A DNA stretch of 64,000 nucleotides, taken from contig OY821521.1 in assembly GCA_963682025.1 (NCBI GenBank), positions 48,461,307 through 48,525,306 on the forward strand, written 5' to 3'. Source of the stretch: Cordilura impudica. Its lineage: Eukaryota > Arthropoda > Insecta > Diptera > Scathophagidae. Position 1 is the first letter of the stretch, and every line of letters begins with the position of its first letter. Below, one piece after another: positions 44,461 to 55,262 of this stretch. Under the pieces are notes generated by a model. The model had not been told where the DNA came from and did not search any database. It was given only the letters and a program-made list of their open reading frames with translations. The position numbers were made by a program, and so were the translations under genes.

Positions 44461-45349
44461 AAATTTTTATTTGAAAATTTGCCATTAAATTTTATTTATA
44501 TGAGGTGGTAATTTTTGGAAATTTTCATTAATAAATATTTGATTTGTAGTTGTTTTTGGCTACATAAATAAATAAATTACAAAGAATTCTTTAGGCATTA
44601 ATCTTTTCCCGCCAGAAGCAGTAAAGAAACATTATAATTGGACTTGCTGTTACAGCAATCCCCCCTCCTTGGTAGAAAAGCAAAGTTAAAGAGGCAGTTA
44701 CATTTAATAAGCTTTCAATTGCCTGTCTCAGCCAACAGAGCCAATTTTTGTTAAAACATTATATTTAACCTAATTAAAAATGTTATGATACTGACAAATG
44801 TTACACCAATACCAACAGCAACACCAACAGCAACACCAACAGCAACATGAACTGTGTGTATGTGGATTTTGTCATCGTACATCGTACATTTATAGTCTAA
44901 TCTCTTCACATTTTGTTTGTCCCAAACAATCATACACTCAGACACTCATACAGCCAGCTCGTTAGCATGAACTAAATGTTAAGTTTATATTAGAATTTGT
45001 TTATCTGCTCTAGTGTGTGTATTTGTGCAATTGATAGTGTTTGTGAAGGACCTTAGGGTGTTTTAGAAGCACTTTTGTCATCTTCTGTATGTGTTTGCAT
45101 GTATTCTCACACTCACACAAAAAAAAAAGTTGACTCAACTAATTGACACTTATTTTATGGTTATTTTAATATTTGAACCTTAGACAACTTTTAACACAAT
45201 CACACATTTGCGTGCAGACCACCCACCCTACATTTGACATATTATTTTATTAAACATATTCGAGCACTTTGGATTATTGAAAGCTGATTAATCACATGTG
45301 CGATTAAAAACAGCTACAAAAATAACCCATGATTACGCATAGAAAGTAA
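43881..45349. other. Unique non-coding DNA with simple repeats
   Basis: (TG)n at 44428-44460, and a CAACACCAACAG-type 12-bp minisatellite at 44804-44848. No credible ORF: the Val/Gly-rich frame at 44751-44945 is translated minisatellite. It may be host intron. Confidence 0.4.
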
Positions 45350-45499
45350 TTTTTGATGTGTAAACATCTATACGCGCAGGGGGGTAAATTTCTATTTCAC
45401 AATACAATCACAAAACAGCGTAACATGTGAGCCGTAAGACAAAATCGGTGTGACTTCTGATTGTATTGGTGAAAAAATTATGATATGTAATAACCTGTT

Positions 45500-45993
45500 T
45501 GAAAATGAAAAATTAAAAAAATGAAAAATGAATAATAAAAATGCAAAATGAAAAATGAAAAACGAAAAATGAAAAATATATAATGAAAAATAAAAAATTA
45601 AAAACAACAAACGAAAAATGAAAAATAAAAAAGAAAAATGAAAACTGAAATTTAAAAAATGGAAAATAAAAAATTAAAAATTAAAAAATGGAAAATGAAA
45701 AAAAAAAAAAATTAAAAAAAAATAAAAAAAAAAATATGAAAAATGAAAAATTAAAAATAAAAAATGGAAAATGAAAAAAACAAATAAGAGTGTTAAATTC
45801 GACTGGGCCGCATTTTTGATATCCTCCACCATTTTCATTTTCAATTTTAATTTTTTTTTATCATTTTCCATATTTCACTTTTCAATTTTTATCTTTCGTT
45901 TTTCATTTTTAGTTTTTCATTTTCAATTTCTCATTTTCCATTTTCCACTTTCTACTTTTCATTTTTCATTTTCCATTTTCGATTTATCATTTT
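45500..45993 (-). repeat. Heptanucleotide array in A5, first part
   Basis: GAAAAAT/TAAAAAT-type units with interruptions. The direction switches from purine-rich to pyrimidine-rich on the plus strand at about 45825, so the array contains an inversion or two founding units of opposite strand. Confidence 0.7.
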
Positions 45994-46732
45994 TATACCC
46001 TATACCACTATGTGGTTTGGGTATAATGACTTTGTGCTGCTGTTTGTAACAACCAAAAATATTTGACCCAGACCCATCCTTAATTATACCGATCGTCCGT
46101 CCGTCCGTCTGTGTGTCCATGTAAACCTTGTAATCAAACTGCAGGTCGCAAATATGAATAAATTTCGATGAAATTTGGCATATAAGCTTTTATCGGCCAT
46201 GGAATGAACGCTATTGAAATTGGTGAGAATCGGTCTATGTTCAGACCTAGCCCCCATACAAATTACCCCTATGAAATCGACATAAATTGCCATAAGATCC
46301 AAATTGTCATATAGATCTTACTCAAATTGGGTTTGTATGCGTTCATTACATCCATTAATGAGTAGTCCAAAAATGATCCCTTTGGCCCAATATAGATCTG
46401 CTTCCCGATATTCACTTAAATCTATTAAAAACAAAAATATTGCACTGATTCTTCTCAAATTTTGTTTGTATATATTTTTGCAAAATACAAGAGACTTTAC
46501 CAAACATGATCAGAATCGGTTAATTTTTGGACCTAGTCCCCATATAGATGTAGCATCCGATATGAACTTTTTCATATCTGCAGCCAAAAAAAAATAATAA
46601 AAATCCCACTCAAATTTGGTTTTTGCTTATTATCTATGTCCAGTTAGTTGGGCCTAAGAGATAGGGTTTCTAAACGCATGGTATAGGGTACCGTATAGTC
46701 GGTCTAGACCGACTATAATTTTCTTACTTGTT
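45994..46732 (+). mobile_element. Family B element (B11) nested in A5
   Basis: Complete: TATACCCTATACCACTATGT start, (GTCC)n at 46096-46109, intact AGTCGGTCTAGACCGACT palindrome near 46697-46714, and TTTTCTTACTTGTT end. As in A2 it landed in the 7-bp array. Confidence 0.85.
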
Positions 46733-46853
46733 CATTTTCCATTTTTAATTTTTCAATTTTCATTTTTCAATTTTCATTTCCCATTTTCTATTTTCTTTTT
46801 TTAATTTTTAATTTTTCATTTTTCATTTTTATTTTTCCTTTTTCATTTTTCAC

Positions 46854-46894
<41 letters not shown>

Positions 46895-47018
46895 ATTCTC
46901 ATTTTTCATTTGAATTTTTCCATTTTCCATTTTTAATTTTTCGTTTTCCGTTTTCCATTTTTCATTTTCCATTTTTCAATTTTCATTTTTCATTTTTCAT
47001 TTTTCATTTTTAATTTTT

Positions 47019-47050
<32 letters not shown>

Positions 47051-47379
47051 TTCCATTTTTCAATTTTCATTTTTCATTTGCCTTTTTCCATTTTTCAATT
47101 TTCATTTTTCATTTTTAATTTTTCATTTTTCATTTTTCATTTTTCATGTTCCATTTTCCATTTTTCATTTTCCAATTTTAAATTTTAATTTTTCATTTTC
47201 CATTTTTCATTTTTCATTTTCCACTTTTCATTTTCTTCTTATCATTTTCCATTTTTCATTTTCATTTTTCATGTTCCATTTTTCATTTTCCATTTTTCAA
47301 TTTTTTTTTTCATTTTCCATTTTTAATTTTTCATTTCACTTTTTTCGTGTTCCATTTCCCATTTCTCATTTTCAATTTC

Positions 47380-47411
<32 letters not shown>

Positions 47412-47497
47412 TTCACTTTCTATTTTCCATTTTTCATTTTTAATTTTCAATTTTCATTTTTCATTTTTCAATTTTCATTTTCCATTTTCCGTTTTTC

Positions 47498-47529
<32 letters not shown>

Positions 47530-47559
47530 TTCATTTTTTATTTTGATTAATTTTTAATT
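46733..47559 (+). repeat. (ATTTTTC/ATTTTCC)n heptanucleotide array in A5, second part
   Basis: About 115 units, ATTTTTC and ATTTTCC mixed. The 167-codon open frame at 47043-47546 (Phe/Ser/His/Ile periodic) is translated satellite. Confidence 0.85.
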
Positions 47560-48033
47560 TTTATTATTTAATTTCAATGATAAAAAAATATGTGGTAAAA
47601 CTTGTTTAGGCCAATGTGACACGTGCAGTATTAATATACACACAACTGTAATGACTTCAACAATACGAAGAATTACAACATATGTATCTTAAGAAAAACA
47701 ACAAACACACTGAAAAATTTTATTTTTTCAAGAGTTTTTTCAAAGTTTCATTCATAACTCGTGAACCCTTTGACCGATTTTGACGATTTTAAATAGCAAC
47801 TCCTTTGAGATGTTAGTAAACGATTTTATATAAAAAAGAGCGGTCTAGCTTGGATATTGACGGCGTGATCGTGATTTCCACAGACAGACGGACAGACGGT
47901 CATCGGTAAATCAACTTCCCTTGTTATAAGGATCAAGAAAATATACATTTTTGTGGTCTCAGGAATTTATTTCGATGCGTTACAAACGGAATGACAAACC
48001 TATATATACCCACTGAGGTGTGGAGGGTATAAA
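47560..48033 (+). mobile_element. Mini-me-like element, subfamily O (copy 1)
   Basis: Has GACCGATTTTGACGATTTT, GACGGCGTGATCGTGATTTC, (GACA)n(GACG)n at 47882-47899, and ends GGTGTGGAGGGTATAAAAAT. Copies at 60060-60365 and, inverted, 61775-62030. Confidence 0.6.
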
Positions 48034-48349
48034 AATGAAAAACAAAAATGAAAAATGAAAAATAAAAAACGAAAAATTAAAAATTAGCCGGTTGAAATAA
48101 TAATAATAATAAATATTTTTATATTAGCAGAGCCCCCGCAGTTGTTATACATAAGTGATACATAGATGACGCTTTCTGTTTGATTTTAAAAAAGGGGCAA
48201 GAAAAGTCCTTCATTAGTAGATGTTTACACATCTCCCTTGTGATCAAACTCACATGATTTTTTAAAAATACAATATAGAAATGTCCAGTAATAACAAAGA
48301 GATCAGCAGGCGATATAAATGTGACTATTTTTAAGGCTATTACGAAATA

Positions 48350-48745
48350 ATTTTCGCACAGTTAGAAGGTATATATCGGTTTGTTATTGTGTTTGTAACA
48401 CATCGAAATATTAATTTGCGACCCCATAAGGTCTATATATTCTTGATGCGACCGTGCGTCTGTCTGTCTGTTGAAATCACGCTCATTGACAAAACAAACC
48501 ATTAACCTGGGTAAATTGAGGACGATGTTGTTTACTATTATTTCGAGCAGGTTGGTATTGAAAATAGGCTAAATCTGGCATCATTGTGCCAAGATATGGC
48601 CTAAAAAATGTTAAGTGTGTTTCTTTAATTTTTCATATATTTTGTTTATGTTTGTTATTAACAATGCAATAAGTACAGATATTAATGTAAACGAAAAACC
48701 CAGGTGAAGGGTATCAAAGATTAGGCATAGCCGAATTTAACACTC
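48350..48745 (+). mobile_element. DINE-1/mini-me-like element, subfamily I (copy 2)
   Basis: Starts AGAAGGTATATATCGGTTTG, has TCTATATATTCTTGATGCGA and (GTCT)n at 48448-48460, and ends GAAGGGTATCAAAGATTAGG then CATAGCCGAATTTAACACTC. This is close in design to Drosophila DINE-1. Confidence 0.7.
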
Positions 48746-48864
48746 TGTTTTTGTTTGTAACGGGTTAATATTTTACTGATATTTTACTAAAGAGAAATTC
48801 ACAATATTCCAATATTAAAGACTATATTTGAATTCGTGTTTATTATGTATCATTCGTGGTGTGA

Positions 48865-48960
48865 AGTAGAGCCTTGAGTACTAAATAAGCTACTTAAGTC
48901 GAACGAGTAGCTCGAGTAGTGAAATTAACATTGTTTATATTCGAAAGCAAAAATATAATT
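48865..48960. repeat. Short repeat M (copy 1)
   Basis: Shares CGAACGAGTAGCTCGAGTAG and the following AACAT..TTTATATTCGAAAGC with 54290-54420. CTACTCGAG-type palindromes recur. Probably a transposon remnant. Confidence 0.45.
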
Positions 48961-48968
48961 ATTTTTTA

Positions 48969-49301
48969 CTAGCAGATTCCAGCGCTCGAAATTCGAGTGC
49001 AATTTTAGGAAAATTTATTTTGCAACTTAGCCAATTCACAAACTAACACTTTTTGGTTTATTATTATTGTGAATGAAGATAGTAAACTCATTAACAAACA
49101 CTCACATAACATATGTATAATTTTTGGTACGCGCTTTAAATGTAATTTACTTAAAATAAAGGAAAAAAATATAAAAATCTGTAAATCTGATGAACTTCTA
49201 AAAAGAAATACCTTTCAAATAATATACGTTTGGTCAAAATCCGGATCAAACGGTAGAACAAAACATCGGTAACAAAAAATCGCCTAGCCTATTAATATTT
49301 T
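48969..49301 (-). mobile_element. Helitron family C, complete short copy (C7)
   Basis: ~330 bp, both ends present: CTAGCAGATTCCAGCGCTCG with the hairpin CTCGAAATTCGAG at the 3' end (48969), and CGCCTAGCCTATTAATATT at the 5' end. The 3' end is followed by T on its own strand. A good reference copy. Confidence 0.8.
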
Positions 49302-50639
49302 TAATACATATACTTTTCGTAATCGGAAAAGTGCCAGGAAATATCGAAATAAAGATCGAAAATAAGGTTTTTTATTTTTATAGAAAATAATAAAATTAAA
49401 AGTACGAAGGGCACGCCGCATAATGGGATGGCTTCATACATTTTTGTGCAAAAGATATAAGGACTGGTCCTAGATAATCAAAAGTTGCTACCAAACATTA
49501 TATTGACTAAATGAAAAAAAATGAAATTTTGCCAAAATCGGCCACGCGTTCAAGGACATGTTCTGTTTTTTTTTTTTTTTTAGCAGTACACGTGCAAGAA
49601 GACGAACTTGAAATAAAGCAACACTCTAATCTGTGTGGTTTATGTGTGTTCGAAACAAAAAAAAAAAAAAAACGCGATAGAAAAATGTTCGCGTAGATAA
49701 CGAAATATTAAAACGAAGTCATGATTGTGTTTTGATATGAAAATAAAAATATGTGTATGTTGGTCTGAGCTATGTTTGTTTACATATATGTACGAGTTTT
49801 ATATTCAGTGTGTGTTTTTTTTTTCTGAACTCTGGTATTACCTTATTTTTTTGTAATACAAAATAAAAAATTACTCGAAAGTGATTCACAAAGGATCTGA
49901 AATACGACTAATAAATTAATCGAAGAAAACTCGCAAACGATAAAAAATACGATTGAAAAATAACTCGCAAATGATTATAAGTACTATGTAAAATGACTCG
50001 AAAATGATTTGAAACTGTCTAGAAAAAAATAAAAGACTCGTCAAGAAGAATCGCGGGTAGGGAATCTTTTATGAGTTATTTTGCTCATAAAGCACTTATG
50101 ACTATTAAAATGCTGACTGTGATACAGAGAAATGTATTGAAACTAACACAAGTAAACATTCATTAGATGTTGTTGTGTGTGAAAACTTTTATTTGTGTAG
50201 CAATTAATATTTCAGTCAAGTTAACATTAACTGCCTAAGTTTGTAAAGTAATTAAAATGTTATAGAATATTTAAGGCCAACAAATTTTAGAGAAGTTTTT
50301 GAGCTAATTATAAATATTGGGGACTAATTCATTTGGTGGATTAATTAATTGATGATCTGATTTAAATTTAATTGATATCAATGCCAATATCAATATCAAT
50401 GCCAATGATTTCAATAAATTTGTAATCATTCCATTACCACTAATACCAACTCAGTTGAGTTTCTTTTTACCAAAAAGGTAACAGAAAATTATTTCCAATA
50501 GTTTTCTTCGCTAACGGGTCAAAATTTAGAAAATATATATGAACATAAAGTTCAGAAAAAAATATCAAAACCTAAAAGCATTAATTTTTATGGTGTTGAC
50601 AAAACATTGGAAATCTTTATTGGAAACCGGTGTTTTGTG
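49302..50639. other. Unique DNA with a degenerate ACTCG repeat
   Basis: At 49870-50040 a motif like GACTCGMAAATGAT recurs about seven times at 20-35 base spacing. Otherwise AT-rich and non-coding. Confidence 0.4.
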
Positions 50640-51050
50640 GGATATCCATTTTTTTTTTTGGTACTGCTTCACAGCACCGAGACATGGAGCCATTTAATAT
50701 GTTGATGATATCCATTGAAATTTTTTGTCAGTCAGAATGAACTGCCTTTATGAGATCTGTCTTGTTTGTGTAATTTCAGAATTTTACAAATTTTCTATAG
50801 ATTTTTTATGGGCCATTAAAAAACACTAACTGCATTATATTGTTGTCATTCGGAACTTCCAGACCAGTGGCAAATTTTCCTCCGCGTATGGATATATTAC
50901 GTTATTTTGAATTTTCCTGTATAAATTCCATTTAGAGTATCTCTTACTACATGAGTTGGACTGATACATTGGCCCATATCATAATATTGCCACCGCCAAA
51001 CTGGAGAGTGTTATTTGTTTAGTTTGGATATAGTTCGAACTCATATATTA
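50640..51050 (-). pseudogene. Tc1-like transposase relic, C-terminal part
   Basis: Minus strand, shifting frames: FGGGNIMIWANVSV (the GGG..MVWG motif), MNGIYTGKF, YAEENLPLVWKF..DNN, a damaged FF region, and an end resembling INILNGSMSRCCEAV, the W..I....C..L..SM.RRC.AV segment of Tc1 proteins. The first catalytic Asp region is absent. It differs from the relic at 6705-7500. Confidence 0.5.
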
Positions 51051-51169
51051 AGTTTCAAATTGTTAACGACCTCTTAGGAAGCATTTTTGATCATTTTTTA
51101 TTGTGATTTTTAGCTCTTCACATAACTTTATTCTTGCTATTATTTTATAATAATTAATTATAAGATCAA

Positions 51170-51384
51170 CACTATTCCTACCAACACGTGGTCAAATAAC
51201 CACTTTGAAAAAAAAACATACATTGGTAATATGGAATGTAGTTATAGTCCATTGGATAGTGAACAAAATATTTACTTTTATTTAAAAAAGAATAATACAT
51301 TTTTTTTACAAATCACATTATGTATAACAAATTCATAAGGAAATTATAAAAACGGTCTTCTGACCACACGTGGTAGGAATAGTG
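51170..51384. mobile_element. TTAA-type MITE, 215 bp
   Basis: Inverted ends CACTATTCCTACCAACACGT and (complement of right end) CACTATTCCTACCACGTGTG. TTAA follows on the right (51385-51388) and TCAA precedes on the left, consistent with a piggyBac-type TTAA target. Both ends carry CACGTG-like and GTGGTCA motifs. Confidence 0.65.
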
Positions 51385-51728
51385 TTAAAACATTGGAAAA
51401 TACAATTGCATGCAAGAAACAGTTGAAAGAAAATGTCAGAAAATATAGATATTTAAATAAATGTTAAGATTTTATAAATTTTCTTTCATACCAGCTTTTA
51501 TTTTATTATTTTAATCAGCTCTGGTGCAGAAATTTAAAAGTTTCCATTGTTTTGTCATCACTGAAAAATAACTTTTTTTTCGTTTATCCTTTTTTTATTG
51601 AATTTTTTGTAACAACAAAGCGTGATTCCCCCCCAACCCAAAAAAAAAACATAATTTCAGGACTTAACACGAAGTTATTAAAAAAAACTACGAATTTTGT
51701 AAAAGTTTCCAATGCATTGTCCCCACTG

Positions 51729-52502
51729 TATATCTGTGGTTTTCTGGAATAACCGCGTAAGTCCATTTTTGTCAGTTTTGAGCTAACGATGCCAAATATA
51801 TTAAATTTTAACGTTCTTTAAACGTGTTAATTTTTTTTTTTTTTAAATTGACCATTTCTGAGTTTTTTCTTTAAATAACGACGTATCTTAAATGTTTATT
51901 TAATTAATTTGCAGCACTAACGACGTATGTCAACCTATGTGTGATCGCTGACAAATTATTTTCTCAGAAAACGACACATACCGACATACGTTGTTATTAA
52001 TTAAAAAAAAAATGCAAAATAATTTTGGATTAGTTTTCAGTTTATAACCACTTATAAAAACTATTGTTTTTATTTCTGTTATTTTTTGTCACTATTATTC
52101 TTGATGCGTTGTTATATTCTCATCTAAGCCCTGTTAACTTTTTGTTGACAAACAAAAAAATCCATTTTTCAAGCAACAACAACTTATGTCTACATGGTTG
52201 GTTGCATTGGTAGTTTTTTTTTCAAAGAAAACGGCGTTTGTGGACATAAGTTGTTTTATCTGCACACACTTTAAGTGCAATTTACATATTGTTTTTTCGT
52301 CCTTCTCCGGGATCTATTCCTCTGAAGATTTTTGACTCAAAATTTTATATAAAGTATTTATTGCCCATATCTACAGGACTGGTACATAAAAAGCTTTAAA
52401 AACTTTATATCGAGTCCATAATTTCAAATATAACGTTTTTTGGCTCCCCTGAACATTTTGATTTTATGACATACGCGGTTATTCTAGAAAACCACAGATA
52501 TA
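51729..52502. mobile_element. MITE with TA flanks and internal binding-site-like repeats
   Basis: The ends are inverted repeats of ~38 bp (TATATCTGTGGTTTTCTGGA... and its complement at 52465-52502), flanked by TA. Inside, an ACGACGTATGT / ACATACGTTGT / ACTTATGTCTACATGG motif recurs at about 51880, 51919, 51975, 52181 and 52230 in both orientations. Non-coding. Confidence 0.6.
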
Positions 52503-53775
52503 TCAGCGACGTTTTTTTTGTTTCTACATGTGAAAGAATGATTTATCGATGAGAATAAGAGAATAACAAAATGGTTATACTGTTATTCCCTTTAAAGAAA
52601 TAAAAACTTAATTGTATGTATGTCTTTACATTTATGCTGATTATATTTTATAATTGCTTTCACTTAAATAAAGCACGTAAATACCTAAAATTTTTGTTAA
52701 TTATTCCATTAATTTTAAACATCATTGTAAAAGTAACGTCATAATAATGTGTAATAGAGTTTTACTTGTCTCTTAGTCTTGATAACCTTGATTATAGTAT
52801 TGTGTTTAGAAAACAGATGGAATGTATCAAAGATTCGGCACAACATTATTTCTTGTTAATATTTAAAAACTATAATTAAAAATGGTGTTTAAATATTGCA
52901 TTTTTAAAAGACTTTAAACTGTATAAAATCCTTTTCCTGACTACGAACAAAAGCAAAATCTAAGCTCTCCAATTATTATTTTTATTTGTTTTCTATTAAC
53001 AATATACATATAACAAGTAATTTAAATTTACTGACTTTTCAACAACTATTATAAATGCAAATTAAAGCATATATTAAATTAAAGTTAACTGTAATATTTA
53101 TATTGGCACCTTTCCCATCTGGCTTATAAATCTAATAACATTAAATATATTCAAAAGTTTTTATTGACATTTATGACAAAATTATTATTGCTATGAATTA
53201 TTTAAGACCCAGGTAAACACAATAAGATTATCAGCTATTATATTATTAAACAAATTGAGGATTTAAAAGCTGATATAAAAAATGTTCTTGTTACAAATAA
53301 AATCACCACAAACTTTAAAGGCATCAATTTATTTATAATTTCATATCAAAAAAGGAAAACATATTTAATCCAATTTGATTTATATGTTCGGGTGTGGTAT
53401 TGACCGCTCACACTAAGTGAAGATGAATGGATTTATCGAATTATATTTATACATAACATATATGTATGCAGTGTAAAAATATTGTAAATGAATTGTGCAG
53501 AAAACATGACAGGCACACAAGCACTTAAACTTTAAGGAACATTTGTTTCTGGGAATATATATATTTATATGAAATTGGTTTTAGATCAAACATTGAAGAT
53601 ACTAAGAAGTAGAAGAATGGAAAGGAGCTAGTAAAAATGTCATGTAATCAGAACCATGGACAGGGCTAATAAAAAAAAAGAAAAAAAACTAAAAACGTAC
53701 ACACATAAATATAAATATAAGTTAAAATAGTTGTAATGTCAGCACACTTGGCTGTCAAACCTAAATCAAAAGCAA
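52503..53775. other. Unique AT-rich DNA, no gene seen
   Basis: A diverged DINE-1-like end (AATGTATCAAAGATTCGGCA) at about 52820-52845 is the only repeat trace. Confidence 0.4.
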
Positions 53776-54040
53776 ATAAGTAAGAAAATAATAGTCGGTA
53801 TAAGCCGATCATACCATCATACCAGATCATTTTAAAATAGCCACCGAACAGAGAACACCCAAAGAAATGAAAAACATCATACTTCGAAAAGTGCAGAAAT
53901 TCAATAAAATACAGAGTTAGTGTCCGTCTTTTATTATAAAACTAATATTTAAAAATTAAGAAAATTATAGTCCTTCTAGACCGTTTAGAGACCTTATCTC
54001 TTAGGTCCAACAAATTAGATATAGGAAATAAGCATAAGGG
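53776..54040 (-). mobile_element. Family B fragments (B12)
   Basis: Two pieces: AAGTAAGAAAATAATAGTCG with a damaged palindrome (53776-53835), and ATTATAGTCCTTCTAGACCG through GGTCCAACAAATTAGATATA (53955-54038). Confidence 0.5.
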
Positions 54041-54289
54041 GGTCCTCTAGTTTAGTAATTTTTTTTTCGATTTTTTGCATATTTCTTAAGCTTAGAAAGA
54101 ATTCCTCAAAATTCGAAAATTCATTTTTGTGAAGCAATGTTTTGAAGAACGATTGAAGTCAAAACTTTAAACGCGTTTTTCTCGAAACCATGTATTTCAA
54201 TTATGTTCGCACGATAACTCAAGTTTTTTCTGAAACAATTTCGATGAAATAGCGCCAAACGACATACAATTAATGGCGCTATCATGCAA

Positions 54290-54420
54290 ACCAGAGTCTA
54301 TAGTCAAGCTCGAGTACCTGAGCTACTCGAGTAGTAAATGAGCTACTCAAGCTCAACGAGTAGCTCGAGTAGTAAAAACTAACATGTTTCATGTTTGAAA
54401 GCATGTAAAAAGTTAAATGT
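54290..54420. repeat. Short repeat M (copy 2)
   Basis: Tandem AGCTACTCGAGTAG/AACGAGTAGCTCGAGTAG palindromic motifs shared with 48865-48960. Confidence 0.5.
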
Positions 54421-54605
54421 AGGTATTTAGTATAACAAATGTCTACTTTTTAGAATCGTACAAGTACCACGAATATCATTCTTAAATTTCACTTGAATCG
54501 GAGTGTCCCACTGGCGTGGGCAAACTACTAGTCGAAAAAGCTCGACGATTTTATATACAAATGTATAAAATATTCAAGTCATACACGTTTGACTTCATTT
54601 AAAAA

Positions 54606-55262
54606 AACAAGTAAGAAATTATAGTCGGTCTAGACCGATTAAACGATACCCTATACCATGGTTTAGAGATCCTATCTCTTCGGTCCAACTAATTCGATGT
54701 AGAAAATAAGCAAAAAACAAATTTTAGTGGCATTGTTATTTATTTTTTTTGGCTGCAGATACGAAAAAGTTCATATCCGATGCCATATTTATATGGGGAC
54801 TAGGTCGAAATATGAACCGATCCTGACCATATTTGGTAAAGTCACTTATGTTTTGAAAAAATATATACAAACCAAATTTGAGAAAAATCTGTGCAATATT
54901 TTTGTTTTTTGATGGATTTAAGTGAAGATCGGGAAGCAGCTCTATGTGGGGCCTAAGACTAGGAATTGGATTATTGATTAATGGATATAATAAACACATA
55001 CAAACCTAATTTGTCTGAGATCTATATGATAATTTGGATCTTATGGCAATTTATGTCGATTTGGTAGGGGTCATTTGTATGGGGACTAAGTCTAAACATG
55101 GATCGGATTTCATTAATTTCAATAGCGTTCATCCTATGGCCGATAAAAGCGTACATACCAAATTTCATCAAAATATATTCATATTTGCGACCTATAGTTT
55201 GATTACAAGGTTTACATGGACACACAGAAGGACGGACGGACGGACGGACATCACTAGATAAA
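54606..55262 (-). mobile_element. Family B element (B13), truncated, nested in N
   Basis: ACAAGTAAGAAATTATAGTC, decayed palindrome, GATACCCTATACCATGG, (GGAC)n at 55230-55249, lost terminal hairpin. Confidence 0.75.

Larger units (their letters stand above)
45350..48257 (-). mobile_element. Family A element (A5) with two nested elements
   Basis: The right end of the family lies at 45350 (TTTTTGATGTGTAAACATCT and CGCGCAGGGGGG), then the conserved CACAATACAATCACAAAA... block. The core is a 7-bp array in which B11 (45994-46732) and a mini-me-like element (47560-48033) are inserted. The other end has the TCATCTATGTATCACTTA arm (48151-48173), the terminal repeat (48218-48234) and the extra terminal sequence to 48257. 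Same plan as A2 in the opposite orientation. Confidence 0.8.

Noticed and set aside
44751..44945. Val/Gly-rich minus-strand frame resembling a membrane segment
   Set aside because: Generated by a 12-bp CAACACCAACAG-type minisatellite.
47043..47546. 167-codon open reading frame rich in Phe/Ser/His/Ile
   Set aside because: It is the translation of the (ATTTTTC/ATTTTCC)n satellite. The periodic peptide simply reflects a 7-bp repeat lacking stops.
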